From the NCBI RefSeq assembly GCF_003362805.1, contig NZ_QNQT01000002.1, positions 248,001 through 312,000 of the forward strand: a stretch of 64,000 bases of DNA, read 5' to 3'. Of the stretch, positions 62,349 through 64,000 are shown in pieces. Numbering within the stretch: position 1 is the stretch's first letter; each line of letters opens with the position of its first letter. This DNA comes from Neobacillus piezotolerans. Its GTDB lineage: Bacteria > Bacillota > Bacilli > Bacillales > Cytobacillaceae. The notes under the pieces are model-generated. The model ran no database searches. It saw only the letters and a list, made by a program, of their open reading frames with translations, and was not told the DNA's origin. The translations under genes and the position numbers were made by a program.

Positions 62349-62392
62349 GCAAAGGGCTGCTCCGTGGGATGGGGCGGCCCTTTGCTTTGATT
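62349..62392 (+). terminator. Terminator-like hairpin, probable end of the nuo operon
   Basis: GCAAAGGGC (62349-62357) and GCCCTTTGC (62377-62385) with a 19-base loop and TTTG. Confidence 0.65.
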
Positions 62393-62500
62393 CCGGTTAC
62401 AACGGTTCAGGCGAAGAGGAAAATCTTTATAAGGATACAAATTGCGCTTTGATTCCGATAAAAACAATGGGTTACTATTCTTTCCTAGGCTTCTATACGA

Positions 62501-62532
62501 AACAGCCGCACCCAGTTATGGATGCGGCTGTT
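62501..62532 (-). terminator. Terminator of gtaB
   Basis: AACAGCCGCA (62501-62510) and TGCGGCTGTT (62523-62532) form a perfect ten-pair stem immediately after the gtaB stop on the minus strand. Confidence 0.82.
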
Positions 62533-62535
62533 CAT

Positions 62536-63414
62536 TTAGTTTCCATTCAGTTCTAGTTGTTTTTTCATAAATGCGATTAAATCCTCTTTTAGTTCAGGCA
62601 TCTGCAGCGCGAACTCAAGAGTCGTTTCGATAAAGCCAAGTTTTTCGCCGACATCAAATCGTTTGCCCTCGAATTCGTATGCAAAGACCCGCTGTATTTC
62701 ATTGAGGTTTTGAATGGCATCGGTAAGCTGGATTTCTCCGCCCGCGCCAATTTCCTGCTTGTCCAGGAACATGAAAATTTCCGGAGTCAGGATATAACGC
62801 CCTATAATCGCCAAATTCGAAGGGGCGGTCCCTTGCTTCGGCTTTTCGACGAACTGCCTTACCTGGTAACGGCGGTTGTGCTCCTCGAGCGGGTCGATTA
62901 TTCCATACCGGTACGTTTCCGATTCTGGCACCCTTTGGACGCCAATTACAGACGACAGGGTTTCATTGTATTGGTTGATTAACTGCTTAAGACAGGGCAC
63001 TTCAGCCTGAACAATGTCGTCACCCAGCAAAACGGCAAATGGTTCATTACCAATGAAGTTACGCGCGCACCAAACCGCATGGCCAAGCCCCCGAGGTTCC
63101 TTTTGGCGTATGTAGTGGATATCAACCATATTTGAGGAAGCCTGAACCTTTTCAAGCAGCTCAAACTTTTCCTTTTCCAGCAGGTTTTGCTCAAGTTCGA
63201 ATGCATGGTCAAAATGGTCTTCTATGGCCCGTTTGCCTTTCCCGGTAACAATAATGATATCCTCGATGCCGGATTCAATTGCTTCTTCAACGATGTACTG
63301 AATCGTCGGTTTGTCCACGATCGGAAGCATTTCTTTCGGCATAGCTTTTGTCGCAGGCAAAAAGCGGGTTCCAAGCCCGGCGGCCGGGATTATCGCCTTT
63401 CTTACCCTCTTCAT
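62536..63414 (-). CDS. gtaB: UTP-glucose-1-phosphate uridylyltransferase
   Basis: A 292-residue cytosolic enzyme making UDP-glucose for teichoic acid glucosylation, glycolipids and polysaccharide. Nucleotide-binding start [20 protein letters not shown], the uridine loop [26 protein letters not shown] and FVEKP follow in the usual order. Start at 63414, after AAGGTGAT; the in-frame ATG 15 bases upstream is less likely. It is convergent with the nuo operon. Supply of UDP-glucose could support wall or exopolysaccharide changes linked to the nearby surface island, but this is speculation. Confidence 0.95.
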   Translation of the reverse strand: MKRVRKAIIPAAGLGTRFLPATKAMPKEMLPIVDKPTIQYIVEEAIESGIEDIIIVTGKGKRAIEDHFDHAFELEQNLLEKEKFELLEKVQASSNMVDIHYIRQKEPRGLGHAVWCARNFIGNEPFAVLLGDDIVQAEVPCLKQLINQYNETLSSVIGVQRVPESETYRYGIIDPLEEHNRRYQVRQFVEKPKQGTAPSNLAIIGRYILTPEIFMFLDKQEIGAGGEIQLTDAIQNLNEIQRVFAYEFEGKRFDVGEKLGFIETTLEFALQMPELKEDLIAFMKKQLELNGN

Positions 63415-63705
63415 AAAAATCACCTTCATACCAAAATTTTATATATCCAAAAACTATAATTCTCCTGCCCCGTGGAGGTAATTCAAAAGATTGCTTTTCC
63501 CTGTGGCTATCCATACAATAGGGTTGGAGAGGCATTAGACATAAGCATATCTCTTATCTTATCATGAATGATTATTTCACACTAATAAAAACAGACAAGG
63601 GATAATCCTAAATATTACCTTTGTTTTTGCGTTGGTTATCAGTGGCCCCAATGCTGAAATCGTACATGAAACAGGTTGGGCGAGCCAGGTTAAGGGGGCG
63701 TTTTA

Positions 63706-63942
63706 TTGATCACGGATTTTGGAGTAGGCGCGCTAGTCGGAATCCTGGTGCATCTGGTGTGCATTACAATGGCTTGGTGGGCAATTCAGGCATTGAATTT
63801 TGAAAAACTGCTAAAGGCAAACCGGGTTCTGCAGGCAAGGGTTTTATACATATTGCTGGCAATTGCCATTGGTACCGCTGTGAGCAATTTCTTCCTCGAT
63901 TACCTTCTATTGTCCCGCCAGCTTCCGGCTATATTTGATTAG
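63706..63942 (+). CDS. ywzB: DUF1146 family membrane protein YwzB
   Basis: A 78-residue protein with two transmembrane helices (ALVGILVHLVCITMAWWAIQ and ILLAIAIGTAVSNFFLDYLL) and a conserved basic link (LKANRVLQARVL). It matches the YwzB family found downstream of atp/nuo genes in Bacillaceae; function unknown. The start is TTG 63706, after AAGGGGGCG. The 58 bases to the window end hold nothing I can call. Confidence 0.87.
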   Translation: MITDFGVGALVGILVHLVCITMAWWAIQALNFEKLLKANRVLQARVLYILLAIAIGTAVSNFFLDYLLLSRQLPAIFD

Positions 63943-64000
63943 TGGTTGCTCAAAGTCGGGCTAAAGCGGTTCTGTTGCTGCGATTATTGGGTCTGTGGCA

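Overview
The window comes from the chromosome of a spore-forming Bacillaceae species that is not B. subtilis itself. The sporulation genes spo0F and spoIIR, the GGAGG-type ribosome-binding sites, frequent GTG and TTG starts and a moderate GC content all fit. The gene order from rpoE to the atp operon follows the B. subtilis ywj-ywk-ywl region. An 11-gene nuo operon, which B. subtilis 168 lacks but many other Bacillaceae have, follows the atp operon. The genus cannot be fixed from sequence reading alone.

Layout. Positions 1-9.3 kb hold an acyl-CoA module: thiolase end, 3-hydroxyacyl-CoA dehydrogenase, two acyl-CoA dehydrogenases, a TetR regulator and the fused B12-dependent isobutyryl-CoA mutase icmF. 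A roughly 1.5-kb IscB/omega-RNA (HEARO-type) element sits between tetR and icmF. Positions 9.3-21.1 kb hold a conserved housekeeping block (rpoE, pyrG, ywjG, spo0F, fbaA, tal, murAB, glpX, rho, rpmE, tdk), with a CTP-sensing pyrG attenuator and a C-rich rho leader. Positions 21.2-33.4 kb hold a CDF transporter, prfA-prmC, acetyltransferases, spoIIR, a gsiB-like stress gene and the ywlB-C, mntP, ywlE, rpiB, ywlG, glyA, upp block. A cluster of DnaA-box sequences lies just upstream of ywlC. Positions 33.5-36.7 kb hold an AAA ATPase and a divergent secreted subtilisin-like protease.

Positions 36.9-44.5 kb hold the F1Fo ATP synthase operon (atpZ, atpI, then atpBEFHAGDC); atpI carries a one-base frameshift. 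Positions 44.6-51.1 kb hold an accessory cell-surface island: an IseA-like secreted protein, a c-di-GMP-I riboswitch with a terminator, a 945-residue LPQTG-anchored repeat adhesin, a class D-like sortase, then a second c-di-GMP-I riboswitch abutting the ribosome-binding site of a secreted transglutaminase-like protein. Positions 51.5-62.1 kb hold nuoABCDHIJKLMN, a complex I without the NuoEFG module and with a long Ala/Lys-rich NuoC extension. gtaB (minus strand) and ywzB close the window.

The most notable system is the surface island. Read from sequence, c-di-GMP should switch the adhesin-sortase unit on by antitermination and may switch the transglutaminase-like gene off by hiding its ribosome-binding site. 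That would be a reciprocal attach/release circuit. The riboswitch aptamers are directly recognisable; the sign of control and the partnership are inference.
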